Shown in pieces: positions 35,101 to 44,043 of a DNA stretch of 45,650 nt. A model generated the notes under the pieces. That model was given only the letters and a program-made list of their open reading frames with translations, was not told the DNA's origin and searched no databases. Numbering within the stretch: position 1 is the stretch's first letter; each line of letters begins with the position of its first letter. This DNA comes from JAJDFU01 sp964641965 (GTDB lineage: Bacteria > Bacteroidota > Bacteroidia > Chitinophagales > Saprospiraceae): NCBI GenBank assembly GCA_964641965.1, contig CAZXLD010000040.1, forward strand, positions 1 to 45,650. The letters run 5' to 3'. The position numbers and the translations under genes were made by a program.

Positions 35101-36475
35101 CTTCGATCAACTTGGGCTGGAATGCCTGGATGGAGAGGCGGTGCAGTGTTGGAGCCCGGTTGAGTAATACCGGATGTCCTTTCAGGATATTTTCCAGTAT
35201 TTCCCAAATAACCGGATCCTTTCGATCGACCAACTTCTTCGCTGATTTTACGGTTTTGACAATACCCCGTTCTATTAACTTTCGGATAATGAACGGCTTG
35301 AATAATTCTGCAGCCATTCCCTTGGGTAACCCGCACTCGTGGAGTTTCATCGTTGGCCCCACTACGATCACAGAACGACCGGAATAGTCGACCCGCTTAC
35401 CCAGCAGGTTTTGCCGGAAACGCCCCTGCTTACCTTTAAGAATATCGCTCAAGGATTTGAGTGGTCGGCCTCCTTCCGCTTTTACGGCATTCGACTTTCT
35501 ACTGTTATCGAAGAGTGAATCTACCGCTTCCTGCAACATCCGCTTTTCATTCCTCAAAATGACTTCAGGAGCTTTGATCTCGAGCAGGCGCTTCAATCGA
35601 TTATTCCGGATGATCACCCTGCGATACAGATCGTTGAGATCCGAGCTGGCAAAGCGACCGCCATCCAGCGGTACAAGTGGGCGCAATTCAGGTGGAACTA
35701 CAGGAAGGTATTGAATAACTGCCCACTCCGGTCTGTTTTCCTGGCGGGTCTGACCATCGCGAAACGCCTCTACAACACGAAGCCGCTTCAAAGCTTCTGA
35801 CTTACGTTGCTGCGATGTCTCATTGGCCGCTTGATGGCGCAGGTCGTAGGAAAGTTGATCCAACTCCAGGCGCTCCAGCAGATCTTTTACCGCATCCGCT
35901 CCCATCTTGGCGATGAACTTGTTAGGGTCCTGATCGTCCAACATCTGATTTTCAGCTGGAATCGCATCCAGAATATCCAGATATTCTTCCTCGGTAAGCA
36001 GGTCCATCTTTGCGATACCGTCATCCGCTTTTACTCCGGGCTGAATCACCACGTAACGTTCGTAGTAAACGATGGATTCCAATTTCTTGGAAGACAACCC
36101 GAGCAGGTAACCGATCTTATTTGGTAGAGATTTGAAAAACCAAATATGCACTACAGGAACCACCAGTTTAATGTGGCCCATACGCTCCCGCCTTACTTTC
36201 TTTTCAGTTACCTCAACCCCACAACGGTCACAAACGATACCCTTATACCGGATTCGTTTGTACTTCCCACAATAACATTCATAATCTTTTACCGGACCAA
36301 AAATCCGCTCGCAAAACAAACCGTCTCTCTCGGGCTTGTACGACCGGTAATTGATGGTCTCAGGCTTTAATACTTCACCATAAGAGCGCTCCAGTATTTC
36401 ATCCGGAGAGGAAAGTCCGATGGTGATGCTTTCAAAGTTTTGAGATTGACTTTGCGTCTTCTTTTTGAAAGGCAT
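32171..36475 (-). CDS. rpoC: RNA polymerase subunit beta'
   Basis: A 1434-residue catalytic subunit of RNA polymerase. Visible: N-terminal zinc site (CYCGKYKRIRYKGIVCDRCG, near residue 65), the absolutely conserved Mg-binding NADFDGDQMAVHVPLS, the bridge/trigger region (RLVDVAQDVVI and GEPGTQLTLRTFH), and the second zinc site (CDVKRGVCAKCYG). Length is normal for Bacteroidota. It is the last gene of the block; 108 bases with a long inverted repeat separate it from rpoB. ATG start. Confidence 0.98.
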   Translation of the reverse strand: MPFKKKTQSQSQNFESITIGLSSPDEILERSYGEVLKPETINYRSYKPERDGLFCERIFGPVKDYECYCGKYKRIRYKGIVCDRCGVEVTEKKVRRERMGHIKLVVPVVHIWFFKSLPNKIGYLLGLSSKKLESIVYYERYVVIQPGVKADDGIAKMDLLTEEEYLDILDAIPAENQMLDDQDPNKFIAKMGADAVKDLLERLELDQLSYDLRHQAANETSQQRKSEALKRLRVVEAFRDGQTRQENRPEWAVIQYLPVVPPELRPLVPLDGGRFASSDLNDLYRRVIIRNNRLKRLLEIKAPEVILRNEKRMLQEAVDSLFDNSRKSNAVKAEGGRPLKSLSDILKGKQGRFRQNLLGKRVDYSGRSVIVVGPTMKLHECGLPKGMAAELFKPFIIRKLIERGIVKTVKSAKKLVDRKDPVIWEILENILKGHPVLLNRAPTLHRLSIQAFQPKLIEGKAIQLHPLVCGAFNADFDGDQMAVHVPLSNAAILEAQVLMLSSHNMLNPQDGSPITLPSQDMVLGLYYITKERRSEGDIVVKGEGRRFYSPEEVIIAYNEGQLDLHAQIKVRVKTENEEGELVNKLMETTTGRVIFNEVVPEGVPFINELLTKKNLKKVIARVIERTDFQVTAGFLDSIKEMGFMWSFKGGLSFNLGDLITPTVKMKTLDEAQSEVDEVWDNYNMGLITNNERYNQIIDKWTFADNRITDNLMKELREHKQGFNSVFMMLDSGARGSKQQIKQLCGLRGLMAKPRKSGDTGGAIIENPILSNFVDGLSVLEYFISTHGARKGLADTALKTADAGYLTRRLVDVAQDVVIMEDDCDTLRGIETSALKDNEKVVEGLTSRISGRFTLHNITHPVTEEVILEAGEYIDATTAEYIEEVGVETVTIRSVLTCDVKRGVCAKCYGKNLATGRIAEIGDAVGIIAAQSIGEPGTQLTLRTFHVGGIASVSKTESEIVSKFDGKLEFDSIRTTTYTSEEGEESKIVLSRTGEMRILDPETGRQYVSLHIPYGSTLFVKDKQKVKKGTEICKWDPFNAVIISEFGGIARFDSIEEGVTYRIERDDQTGYAEVVIVESKNKRKIPTIHIEDESGQTLKSYNLPVGSYVSIKDGARVASGQKIVKIPRKLGKIQDITGGLPRVTELFEARNPSNPAVVSEIDGVVSFGKIKRGNREVIVEAKDGQVRKYLIGLSKHILVQDGDFVRAGTQLSDGSTAPKDILQIKGPFAVQQYLVNGIQEVYRSQGITINNKHIEVIVRQMMRRVQIEDSGDTSFLEKEAVEKYDFLEQNDWIFDKKVVTDQGDSNKLKPGMLVTLRQLREENSLLKRNDLKIVQYRDAVPATSSPLLQGITKSSLGTTSWISAASFQETTKVLSTAAIGAKRDYLLGLKENVIVGKRIPAGTGSREFQDLIVMTQADYNEAEARRAEMEEIEDL

Positions 36476-36495
36476 ATGTATCTTTTTGAGATAGA

Positions 36496-36569
36496 AGACC
36501 AGTTGACAGCAGACATTCGGTTAACCAACGGGTGATTGCTTTTCCGGAAGGTCTACTGTCTATTGGTCT
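36496..36569 (-). promoter_or_regulatory. Inverted repeat in the rpoB-rpoC gap
   Basis: Two 19-base arms (36496-36514 and 36551-36569) pair with two or three mismatches or wobble pairs around a 36-base loop. It fills most of the gap. It may be an RNA processing or stability element; no T-run follows, so a terminator is less likely. Confidence 0.5.
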
Positions 36570-36583
36570 AAGGTCTGATAATT

Positions 36584-39500
36584 CTAATCAAATTTTACGT
36601 CTAGAGCTAGTCCGCGAAGCTCATGTACCAGTACATTGAATGATTCCGGGATGTTCGGTTCAGGAAGGTTATCCCCTTTGACAATTGCCTCGTACGCCTT
36701 TGCCCTTCCGTTGATATCATCCGATTTGATGGTTAGCAATTCCTGAAGAATATTGGCCGCTCCAAAAGCTTCAAGTGCCCATACCTCCATTTCACCAAAA
36801 CGCTGGCCACCAAATTGTGCTTTGCCACCCAGTGGTTGCTGGGTAATCAATGAGTAAGGCCCAATGGAGCGGGCATGCATCTTATCATCTACCATGTGGC
36901 TCAATTTGAGCATGTAGATGACACCGACCGTTGCCTGTTGGTGGAATCGATCCCCGGTTTCCCCATCGTACAAGTAGGTCTGGCCCAATGAAGGAAGATT
37001 AGCCTGTTGGATAAATTCTTCGATTTCTTCCTGGCTGGCACCATCAAAAATTGGAGTGGCAAATTTGACACCCAGTTTTTCTCCGGCCCATCCCAGCACG
37101 GTTTCGAAGATCTGCCCCAGGTTCATCCGGGAAGGTACACCCAATGGATTCAACACAATATCTACAGGTGTTCCGTCGTCCAGGAACGGCATATCTTCCA
37201 TACGCACGATTCTCGATACGATCCCCTTATTCCCGTGCCGTCCAGCTAATTTATCGCCTACTTTGAGCTTCCGCTTTTTGGCCATATAAACTTTGGCCAG
37301 CTTGAGCACCCCTGCAGGCAGTTCATCCCCGATACTGATATTGAATTTCTCCCGCTTATATCTTCCTACCTCTTCGCTAAACTTAATGCTGTAATTATGC
37401 AACAAGCGCGCTACCAAACCATTGGAATGTGCATCATTGGTCCAATTGCTGTAGTCGATTGCCGTATAGTCAATACCTCGGAGAACTTCTTTGTTAAACT
37501 TGACACCTTTGGCAATAAGCTCCTCATTGTAAATGCTCCGAACCCCTTGAGAAACCTTTCCTTTCAACAAAATGATCAGTTTGTCGATCAGGATCGTTTT
37601 GAGTTCGTTGGTCGCAATCTTATGCTGATCATCCAACTTGGATAGCATATCCTTTTCTTGCGCCTTCTGCACTTTATCTTTCTTGGCGCGAGCAAAGAGT
37701 TGCTTATTGATAATGATACCCCGGGTGGAAGGAGAAGCTTTCATGGAAGCATCCTTTACATCTCCGGCCTTATCCCCAAAAATTGCCCGGAGTAATTTTT
37801 CTTCCGGTGTTGGATCGGATTCCCCTTTAGGTGTAATCTTGCCAATCAAGATATCCCCTTCTTTAACCCAAGCACCAACCCGGATAATACCGTTTTCATC
37901 CAGGTCTTTTGTGGCCTCCTCGCTAACATTCGGAATATCGTTGGTCAATTCTTCCTCGCCGAGCTTGGTGTCTCGAACATCCATTTCGAAATGCTCGATA
38001 TGTAGAGACGTAAAAACATCTTCCCTTACAACTCGCTCGGAAAGCACGATCGCATCTTCAAAGTTGTATCCCTTCCAGGGCATGAAAGCCACTTTCAGGT
38101 TTTGCCCCAATGCCAGTTCTCCATTTTCAGTTGCATAGCCGTCGCAAAGGATTTGACCCTTGCTCACACGCATACCCCTGCGGACAATGGGACGAAGGTT
38201 AACACAAGTTCCCTGATTCGTTCGAAGAAACTTGACCAGGTTATAAGTCTTGGCGTCATCCTCGAAGGAAACCAGCTGTTCTTCTTCAGAGCGGTCGTAT
38301 CGGATGCGAATTTCGTTGGCATCCACAAATTCTACCACACCATCTCCTTCTGCATTGATAACCATCCGGCTATCCCGAGCTACTTTACCTTCAAGCCCCG
38401 TTCCAACGATCGGAGAGCTGGGACGAACCAGAGGTACGGCCTGGCGCTGCATGTTGGAACCCATCAATGCCCGGTTAGCATCGTCGTTTTCCAAAAACGG
38501 AATCATGGAAGCCGAAACACCAACAATTTGGTTGGGAGCCACATCCATATATTCTAGTTCCTCGGGTGTTAAAACCGGGAATTCACCGTGATCTCTGGAC
38601 TTGATCCTTTCGGATAGGAAGTTACCCCCCTCATCAATTTGGGCATTCGCCTGGGCAATCCGCTTAAAGTCTTCGCCCTCGGCACTCAAATATTCCATGG
38701 GGCTTTCCATATCCACTTTCCCTTCAATCACGCGGCGATAAGGAGTCTCCAGGAAGCCCATTTTATTCACCTTGGCATGCACGCATAGTGTCGAAATCAA
38801 TCCGATGTTCGGACCTTCCGGCGTTTCAATGGTACATAGCCGACCATAGTGCGAGTAGTGCACATCCCGTACTTCAAAACCAGCGCGTTCCCTGGACAAT
38901 CCCCCCGGTCCCAAAGCTGAAATCCTGCGCTTGTGAGTGATTTCAGAAAGCGGATTGGTCTGATCCAAAAACTGGGATAACTGGCTGGTACCGAAGAAGG
39001 AGTTGATCACTGATGAAAGCGTACGCGCATTGATAAGATCGATCGGGGTAAAAACTTCATTGTCCCGAACGTTCATACGCTCCCGAATCGTCCTTGCCAT
39101 ACGAGCCAAGCCAACTCCAAACTGAGCATACAACTGTTCCCCTACGGTTCTTACCCGGCGATTGCTCAAATGATCAATATCATCGATCTCAGCTTTCTGA
39201 TTCATCAAGCTGACCAAATAGCGAACAATGGCGATAATATCTTCCTTGGTAAGAACCAAGGTCTCCATATCTGTTTCCAGATTCAATTTCCGGTTGATCT
39301 TATACCGGCCTACTTCTCCCAGGTTGTATCGCTTGTCCGAGAAGAATAACTTATCAATGATGCCCCGAGCTGTTTCTTCGTCGGGCGGATCTGTACCGCG
39401 TAATTGGCGGTAGATATACTGTACTGCCTCCAATTCAGAACTGGAGGGATCCTTTTGCAGTGTATTGTAAATGATTGAATAATCCTGCTCTACATCTTCT

Positions 39501-40402
39501 TTCTGAAGAATGACCACATCCACATCGGCTTCCAGGATCTGTTCAATGTTTTGTTCATCCAAAACGACATCGCGCTCCAGGATGATTTCGTTACGTTCGA
39601 TCGTAACCACCTCTCCGGTATCTTCATCCACGAAGTCTTCCGTCCAGGAGCGAAGGACACGAGCAGCCAGTTTGCGGCCAATCGCATTTTCCAGAGAATC
39701 CCGGTTGGCAGAAACTTCATCGGCGAGATCGAAAATATCCAGAATGGATTTATCTGAATCATAGCCGATCGCCCGTAAAAGGGTAGTTACCGGAAATTTC
39801 TTTTTCCGGTCGATATAGGCATACATCACCGTGTTAATATCGGTGGCAAATTCCATCCAGGCTCCCTTAAAAGGAATGACCCGGGCCGAATGAATTTTCG
39901 TTCCGTTTGGGTGGAAAGTCTGACCAAAGAATACGCCAGGTGAACGGTGCAATTGAGACACAATGACTCGTTCAGCACCATTAATGACGAAAGTTCCTTT
40001 GGGCGTCATGTAGGGAATGTTCCCCAGAAATACATCCTGAACAATCGTCTGGAAATCGACGTGTTCTTCATCATTACAGGAAAGGCGCAATTTCGCTTTC
40101 AGGGGTACACTGTAGGTGAGCCCACGCTGCATACATTCCTCAATCGTATACCGTGGGGGATCAACGAAATAATCCAGGAACTCCAAGACAAAGATGTTTC
40201 GGGCATCTGTGATCGGAAAATTTTCCTGAAATACCTTGTAGAGACCCTCATTAACCCGGTTTTCCGGTGTGGTCTCTAACTGAAAAAACTCCTGAAAGGA
40301 TTTGAGTTGAATTTCTAATAAGTCTGGATATTCTGAGGACAATTTTATTTTGCCAAAGTGGACGCGTCCTTCGGCATTTCTCACTATTCCAGTAGCGGTC
40401 AT
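36584..40402 (-). CDS. rpoB: RNA polymerase subunit beta
   Basis: A 1272-residue subunit from the ATG at 40402 (MTATGIVRNAEGRVHFGKI); a TTG two codons upstream is in frame. The rifampicin-binding region is intact (GTSQLSQFLDQTNPLSEITHKRRI, with Thr where E. coli has Asn518), followed by GGLSRERAGFEVRDVHYSHYGR and IETPEGPNIGLI. The active-site region KLKVGDKLAGRHGNKGIVS and the C-terminal GGKAQFGGQRFGEMEVWALEA are present. It is in the usual rplL-rpoB-rpoC order. Confidence 0.98.
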   Translation of the reverse strand: MTATGIVRNAEGRVHFGKIKLSSEYPDLLEIQLKSFQEFFQLETTPENRVNEGLYKVFQENFPITDARNIFVLEFLDYFVDPPRYTIEECMQRGLTYSVPLKAKLRLSCNDEEHVDFQTIVQDVFLGNIPYMTPKGTFVINGAERVIVSQLHRSPGVFFGQTFHPNGTKIHSARVIPFKGAWMEFATDINTVMYAYIDRKKKFPVTTLLRAIGYDSDKSILDIFDLADEVSANRDSLENAIGRKLAARVLRSWTEDFVDEDTGEVVTIERNEIILERDVVLDEQNIEQILEADVDVVILQKEDVEQDYSIIYNTLQKDPSSSELEAVQYIYRQLRGTDPPDEETARGIIDKLFFSDKRYNLGEVGRYKINRKLNLETDMETLVLTKEDIIAIVRYLVSLMNQKAEIDDIDHLSNRRVRTVGEQLYAQFGVGLARMARTIRERMNVRDNEVFTPIDLINARTLSSVINSFFGTSQLSQFLDQTNPLSEITHKRRISALGPGGLSRERAGFEVRDVHYSHYGRLCTIETPEGPNIGLISTLCVHAKVNKMGFLETPYRRVIEGKVDMESPMEYLSAEGEDFKRIAQANAQIDEGGNFLSERIKSRDHGEFPVLTPEELEYMDVAPNQIVGVSASMIPFLENDDANRALMGSNMQRQAVPLVRPSSPIVGTGLEGKVARDSRMVINAEGDGVVEFVDANEIRIRYDRSEEEQLVSFEDDAKTYNLVKFLRTNQGTCVNLRPIVRRGMRVSKGQILCDGYATENGELALGQNLKVAFMPWKGYNFEDAIVLSERVVREDVFTSLHIEHFEMDVRDTKLGEEELTNDIPNVSEEATKDLDENGIIRVGAWVKEGDILIGKITPKGESDPTPEEKLLRAIFGDKAGDVKDASMKASPSTRGIIINKQLFARAKKDKVQKAQEKDMLSKLDDQHKIATNELKTILIDKLIILLKGKVSQGVRSIYNEELIAKGVKFNKEVLRGIDYTAIDYSNWTNDAHSNGLVARLLHNYSIKFSEEVGRYKREKFNISIGDELPAGVLKLAKVYMAKKRKLKVGDKLAGRHGNKGIVSRIVRMEDMPFLDDGTPVDIVLNPLGVPSRMNLGQIFETVLGWAGEKLGVKFATPIFDGASQEEIEEFIQQANLPSLGQTYLYDGETGDRFHQQATVGVIYMLKLSHMVDDKMHARSIGPYSLITQQPLGGKAQFGGQRFGEMEVWALEAFGAANILQELLTIKSDDINGRAKAYEAIVKGDNLPEPNIPESFNVLVHELRGLALDVKFD

Positions 40403-40624
40403 CGGCAAAGCTGTTTTTTAACGGGCACCTGTTATCGGAGCTTCCTCCATGGCAACCCATCTATAGAATACCCTTCCAGGGCAAAAAAAGTTCAATATAA
40501 CAACCAAAAATAATACAACAATAGGCCTAGTCAGATGAAATCATCCAACTAAGCCTAATTGTCGGCCAAAAATCCACCGCACATCTTACTTTTTGACATG
40601 CACCAGACCTTTGGTCAAGAGGAA
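40403..40624 (-). promoter_or_regulatory. rplL-rpoB gap with an imperfect hairpin
   Basis: A 222-base gap. Near 40518-40562 ACAAT, AGGC and TAGT pair with ACTA, GCCT and ATTGT to form an imperfect hairpin, followed on the minus strand by a T-rich stretch and a -7-like TATTTTTG (40505-40512). In E. coli this gap holds an attenuator and an RNase III site; a similar role is possible here. Confidence 0.4.
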
Positions 40625-41005
40625 TTACTTCAGTTCGACCTCAGCGCCTACTTCAGTAAGCTTTGCTTTGAGCTCTTCTGCCTCCTCTTTGGATGCTGCC
40701 TCCTTGATTGTACTAGGAGCGCTGTCTACCAACTCTTTTGCATCTTTCAACCCAAGGCCAAGAAGATTTTTAACTTCTTTAACCACTTTCAGTTTACTTG
40801 CGCCGGCAGAGTTTAGTACAACATCAAACTCGGTCTTTTCTTCTGCAGCAGCACCGCCTTCAGCAGCGCCGGCAGGACCTGCAACTGCAACTGCAGCAGC
40901 AGCGGGTTCGATGCCATATTCATCCTTGAGGATCGTAGCTAACTCACTTACTTCTTTGACGGTAAGGTTAACCAACTGTTCCGCGAATGCTTTCAAATCA
41001 GCCAT
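40625..41005 (-). CDS. rplL: Ribosomal protein bL12 (L7/L12)
   Basis: A 126-residue ribosomal stalk protein: an N-terminal dimerisation helix pair (ADLKAFAEQLVNLTVKEVSELATIL), an Ala/Gly-rich hinge (residues about 35-55), and the globular C-terminal domain with GLGLKDAKELVDSAP that binds translation factors. ATG start, 131 bases after rplJ. Confidence 0.98.
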   Translation of the reverse strand: MADLKAFAEQLVNLTVKEVSELATILKDEYGIEPAAAAVAVAGPAGAAEGGAAAEEKTEFDVVLNSAGASKLKVVKEVKNLLGLGLKDAKELVDSAPSTIKEAASKEEAEELKAKLTEVGAEVELK

Positions 41006-41136
41006 TGTAAAATGGTTTTAAATTTTTTGACGATATAATATCGTGCGATAAGCTTGGAAGCCATGTTTGTAAATGGACTCAATTTTGCCGGGGCATTTAA
41101 GTACCGACAGGTCAAAGCCCTTAAAAGCCATTATCT

Positions 41137-41667
41137 CTATCCTTCAGCGCGCTCTTCAAGCGCCTTCAATAAGCCGGAAAGCGTGTTTCCAGCTGATTGC
41201 AATGAACCAAGTACATTTTTGACTGGCGATTGCAACAAGACAATGACCTCGCCGATGAGCTCTTCTTTGCTCTTCAGCTTGGAAAGCGTCTCTATCTGAT
41301 CATCACCCACGTACACTGAGCTGTCGATATAGGCTGCCTTCAATACAGGTTTTTCATTGTTTTCCCTGTAATCTTTCAACACACGAGCCGGCAAATTCGC
41401 CGTCTCTGTAAACAGGATTGCTGTGGGCCCCTTGAGGGCTTCATAGAGATCCTGGTATCTTTTTTCCTCCGGGGCATCCTCAAGCGCTTTCTTGACCAAG
41501 GTGTTTTTTACCACCTTCATCTCTATGCCTTTTTGGAAGCACAAACGGCGAAAATCATTTACTTCTGCTACGGTGAGCGTAGAGGAATCCGTCAGATAGA
41601 AAAACTCCGAACTGGCAAACTTCTCCTTCAACGCTTCAATGGTAGCCGTTTTCTCTGCTTTAGTCAT
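41137..41667 (-). CDS. rplJ: Ribosomal protein uL10
   Basis: A 176-residue protein forming the base of the L7/L12 stalk on 23S rRNA. Family blocks are KAEKTATIEALKEKFASSEFFYLTD, MKVVKNTLVKKAL and GPTAILFT. The C-terminal helix carries the L12-binding part. It follows rplA by 20 bases. The 131 bases to rplL include a perfect 15-base palindrome (41030-41044). Confidence 0.97.
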   Translation of the reverse strand: MTKAEKTATIEALKEKFASSEFFYLTDSSTLTVAEVNDFRRLCFQKGIEMKVVKNTLVKKALEDAPEEKRYQDLYEALKGPTAILFTETANLPARVLKDYRENNEKPVLKAAYIDSSVYVGDDQIETLSKLKSKEELIGEVIVLLQSPVKNVLGSLQSAGNTLSGLLKALEERAEG

Positions 41668-41687
41668 GACGTCTCAGTTTTTGAAGT

Positions 41688-42380
41688 TTACCGAAGAGTT
41701 TTAGCATCAATCTTAATACCAGGGCTCATTGTACTGGCCACGGTAACGGATTTCATGTAAGTACCCTTGGCAGAAGAAGGTTTCATCTTCACCAGGGTAG
41801 TGATTAGTTCGTTGGCATTATCTGTAAGCTGGTTGGGTTGGAAGGAAACACGGCCAACAGAGGCGTGAATAATCCCGTATTTATCTACCCGAAAAGCGAT
41901 TTTACCCTTTTTGACTTCAGATACGGCAGCCCCGATATTCATGGTTACAGTACCGGTCTTTGGATTTGGCATCAATCCACGAGGTCCAAGGATTCGACCT
42001 AACTTACCGACCTGGGCCATTACCTGGGGCATAGCTACTACCACATCCACATCGGTCCATCCCCCCTGCACTTTTTGGATATATTCGTCCAGACCTACGT
42101 AATCGGCTCCTGCGGCTTTCGCCTCTTCCTCTTTATCGGGCGTGCAGAAAACCAATACGCGCTTGGTTTTTCCCGTACCGTGGGGCAAACTCACTGTACC
42201 CCGGATCGATTGATCCGCTTGTCGTGGATCGACTCCAAGACGAATATGAACATCTACCGAAGCATCGAACTTGGCGGTGTTCACTTCCTTGACAAGCGTC
42301 ATCGCTTCCTCAAGGGAATATTGCTTCTCAGGATCTACTTTTTCCTGAGCAGCCTTCCGCTTCTTTGATAATTTACTCAT
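41688..42380 (-). CDS. rplA: Ribosomal protein uL1
   Basis: A 230-residue 50S protein at the E-site stalk; in other bacteria it represses its own operon by binding the message. Family blocks are DVHIRLGVDPRQADQSIRG, LPHGTGKTKRVLVF, LGRILGPRGLMPNPKTGTV and the KGTYMKSVTVASTMSPGI C-terminus. Length is normal. It is 69 bases after rplK. Confidence 0.98.
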   Translation of the reverse strand: MSKLSKKRKAAQEKVDPEKQYSLEEAMTLVKEVNTAKFDASVDVHIRLGVDPRQADQSIRGTVSLPHGTGKTKRVLVFCTPDKEEEAKAAGADYVGLDEYIQKVQGGWTDVDVVVAMPQVMAQVGKLGRILGPRGLMPNPKTGTVTMNIGAAVSEVKKGKIAFRVDKYGIIHASVGRVSFQPNQLTDNANELITTLVKMKPSSAKGTYMKSVTVASTMSPGIKIDAKTLR

Positions 42381-42449
42381 TTCAAAATCTGTTTGAGGTA
42401 ACTAGCATCCCGAACCTACCTGTAGGCCGAGACTCCCTTCTAATGAAAA

Positions 42450-42917
42450 CTATTCTGCTGGCTCTGCTTGTTCGGCAGAAGCCCAGGGTGCATCTCCTTC
42501 AACGTTTAGCCCCATGCTGCGAGCTGTACCGGCTACCATTTTCATAGCTGATTCAACCGTAAAGGCATTCAAATCCGGCATTTTATCTTCCGCAATCACT
42601 TTGATCTGATCCCAGGTTACGCTGCCAACCTTATCCCGGTTGGATTGGGGAGATCCTTTTTTAATCTTGGCAGCCTCCATCAATTGGACGGCAGCGGGAG
42701 GGGTTTTAATTACAAATTCAAAGGATTTATCCTTGAAAACAGTAATCAATACCGGCAAGACCTTTCCTTGCTTATCCTGAGTCTGGGCGTTGAAGCGCTT
42801 GCAAAACTCCATAATATTGATCCCCTTGGAACCCAGAGCAGGTCCAACCGGAGGAGCTGGGTTAGCAGCGCCGCCGCGTACCTGGAGCTTCACATAACCA
42901 TCAATTTCCTTTGCCAT
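42450..42917 (-). CDS. rplK: Ribosomal protein uL11
   Basis: A 155-residue protein of the GTPase-associated centre. Family blocks are GYVKLQVRGGAANPAPPVGPALGSKGINIMEFCKRFN and the C-terminal rRNA-binding domain with GSVTWDQIKVIAEDKMPDLNAFT and GTARSMGLNVEG. The last dozen residues (an acidic, Ala/Glu-rich tail) extend past the usual 141-147-residue end. ATG start. First ribosomal protein gene after nusG. Confidence 0.97.
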   Translation of the reverse strand: MAKEIDGYVKLQVRGGAANPAPPVGPALGSKGINIMEFCKRFNAQTQDKQGKVLPVLITVFKDKSFEFVIKTPPAAVQLMEAAKIKKGSPQSNRDKVGSVTWDQIKVIAEDKMPDLNAFTVESAMKMVAGTARSMGLNVEGDAPWASAEQAEPAE

Positions 42918-43017
42918 TGCTTAAAATTTCGAGGATTTCCTTTCGCAACCTTAGGGAAGCTTCGCGTTTTTTCTGACGGAACAAAGGCCGAAAGTCACTA
43001 CAATTAATCAGAGGTCA

Positions 43018-43572
43018 TTAATGGGCTTTCTCTACTTGCATAAAGTTCAACTCCACTTCCGTACCTCGTCCAAAAATCTTTACAATTACCTTTAGTTTCT
43101 TCTTTTCTTCATTGACTTCTTTGATCTCCCCAACAAATTCGCTGAACGGACCATCTATGATTTTAACCGTTTCGCCTAAAATAAAGGGCTCGATCAATGC
43201 TTCTGCAGTATCCTGGCTTTCGTCTACCTTACCCAACAATCGATTGGCATCCGCTTCTCGCATCGGGATCGGATTCGTTTTTCCTAAAAAATGGATCACA
43301 TTTGGGATGTTGGAAATAGTCTGCACCATCTCCCCGGAAAACCGCTTAGGATCGGCTTCCACCAAAATATACCCGGGCAAAATATTGCGTTCGGAGATCA
43401 CTTTCTTACCGCTTCTGATCTTGTAGACCTTCTCAGTTGGCACCAGCACCTGAGTAATGGACTCATTCCAACCAGAACGCTGTACCTCTAGTTCAATTCG
43501 CTCTTTGATCTTCCGCTCTTTCCCACTGATTACTCGCAAAGAGTACCACCTGTTTCCCGATTCTTCTGCCAT
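43018..43572 (-). CDS. nusG: Transcription antitermination factor NusG
   Basis: A 184-residue factor that binds RNA polymerase and links it to ribosome and Rho. N-terminal NGN domain (RWYSLRVISGKERKIKERIE, ILPGYILVEAD) and a C-terminal KOW domain (FILGETVKIIDGPFSEFVGEI). The gap to secE is 8 bases, so the two are cotranscribed. ATG start at 43572. Confidence 0.97.
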   Translation of the reverse strand: MAEESGNRWYSLRVISGKERKIKERIELEVQRSGWNESITQVLVPTEKVYKIRSGKKVISERNILPGYILVEADPKRFSGEMVQTISNIPNVIHFLGKTNPIPMREADANRLLGKVDESQDTAEALIEPFILGETVKIIDGPFSEFVGEIKEVNEEKKKLKVIVKIFGRGTEVELNFMQVEKAH

Positions 43573-43580
43573 AACAACTC

Positions 43581-43775
43581 TTAATTTCCAGCCGGATAAA
43601 CCAGGTCTAATGCTCCGGATGACAAAGCATCCATTCCAAAAATCACCAAAGCCAACAACAAAGAAGCAACTATTACAAGAATGGTACTACTCTGCAGACT
43701 GGCATAAGAGGGCCAAGTCACCTTGTAAACCAATTCATTGTAGCTCTCTTTAATGTAAGTTATCAGCTGTTCCAT
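43581..43775 (-). CDS. secE: Preprotein translocase subunit SecE
   Basis: A 64-residue single-span membrane protein from the ATG at 43775; the longer frame uses a TTG three codons upstream. It has the conserved amphipathic segment before the helix (ELVYKVTWPSYASLQSSTILV) and one transmembrane helix (VIVASLLLALVIFGMDAL). It clamps SecY in the translocon. It lies in the usual place between tRNA-Trp and nusG. Confidence 0.95.
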   Translation of the reverse strand: MEQLITYIKESYNELVYKVTWPSYASLQSSTILVIVASLLLALVIFGMDALSSGALDLVYPAGN

Positions 43776-43829
43776 ACCCTTCAAACATGATTAAATCACT
43801 AATCCGAAAACCGGATTTATCAATAAAAG

Positions 43830-43902
43830 CAGGAGAGACAGGACTCGAACCTGCAGCCTGCGGTTTTGGAGACCGCTGCTCTACCAATTGAGCTACTCTC
43901 CT
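43830..43902 (-). tRNA. tRNA-Trp (CCA)
   Basis: A 73-base cloverleaf with a 7-bp acceptor stem (AGGAGAG/CTCTCCT), D-arm with AGCTCAATTGGTAGAGC, anticodon loop CTCCAAA giving anticodon CCA, and T-loop GGTTCGAGTCC. CCA is not encoded at the 3' end. It lies between tuf and secE, a common order in bacteria. Confidence 0.97.
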
Positions 43903-43939
43903 AAACAAGGGGTTGAAAATTATGCATCCCCTGATTATG

Positions 43940-43972
43940 GAAAAATTAAGCACCTCTCCGAGATGCTTAATT
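43940..43972 (-). terminator. Terminator after tuf
   Basis: AATTAAGCA and TGCTTAATT form a 9-bp stem extended by CTC/GAG inside; on the minus strand TTTTT follows. It lies between the tuf stop and tRNA-Trp and should separate the two transcripts. Confidence 0.75.
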
Positions 43973-44043
43973 CTCCATGTATTACAAGAAATCAGGTCGA
44001 GCAAGGGAAGTTGACTTAAATCTGCTTGCTCTGCCTCATTTTC

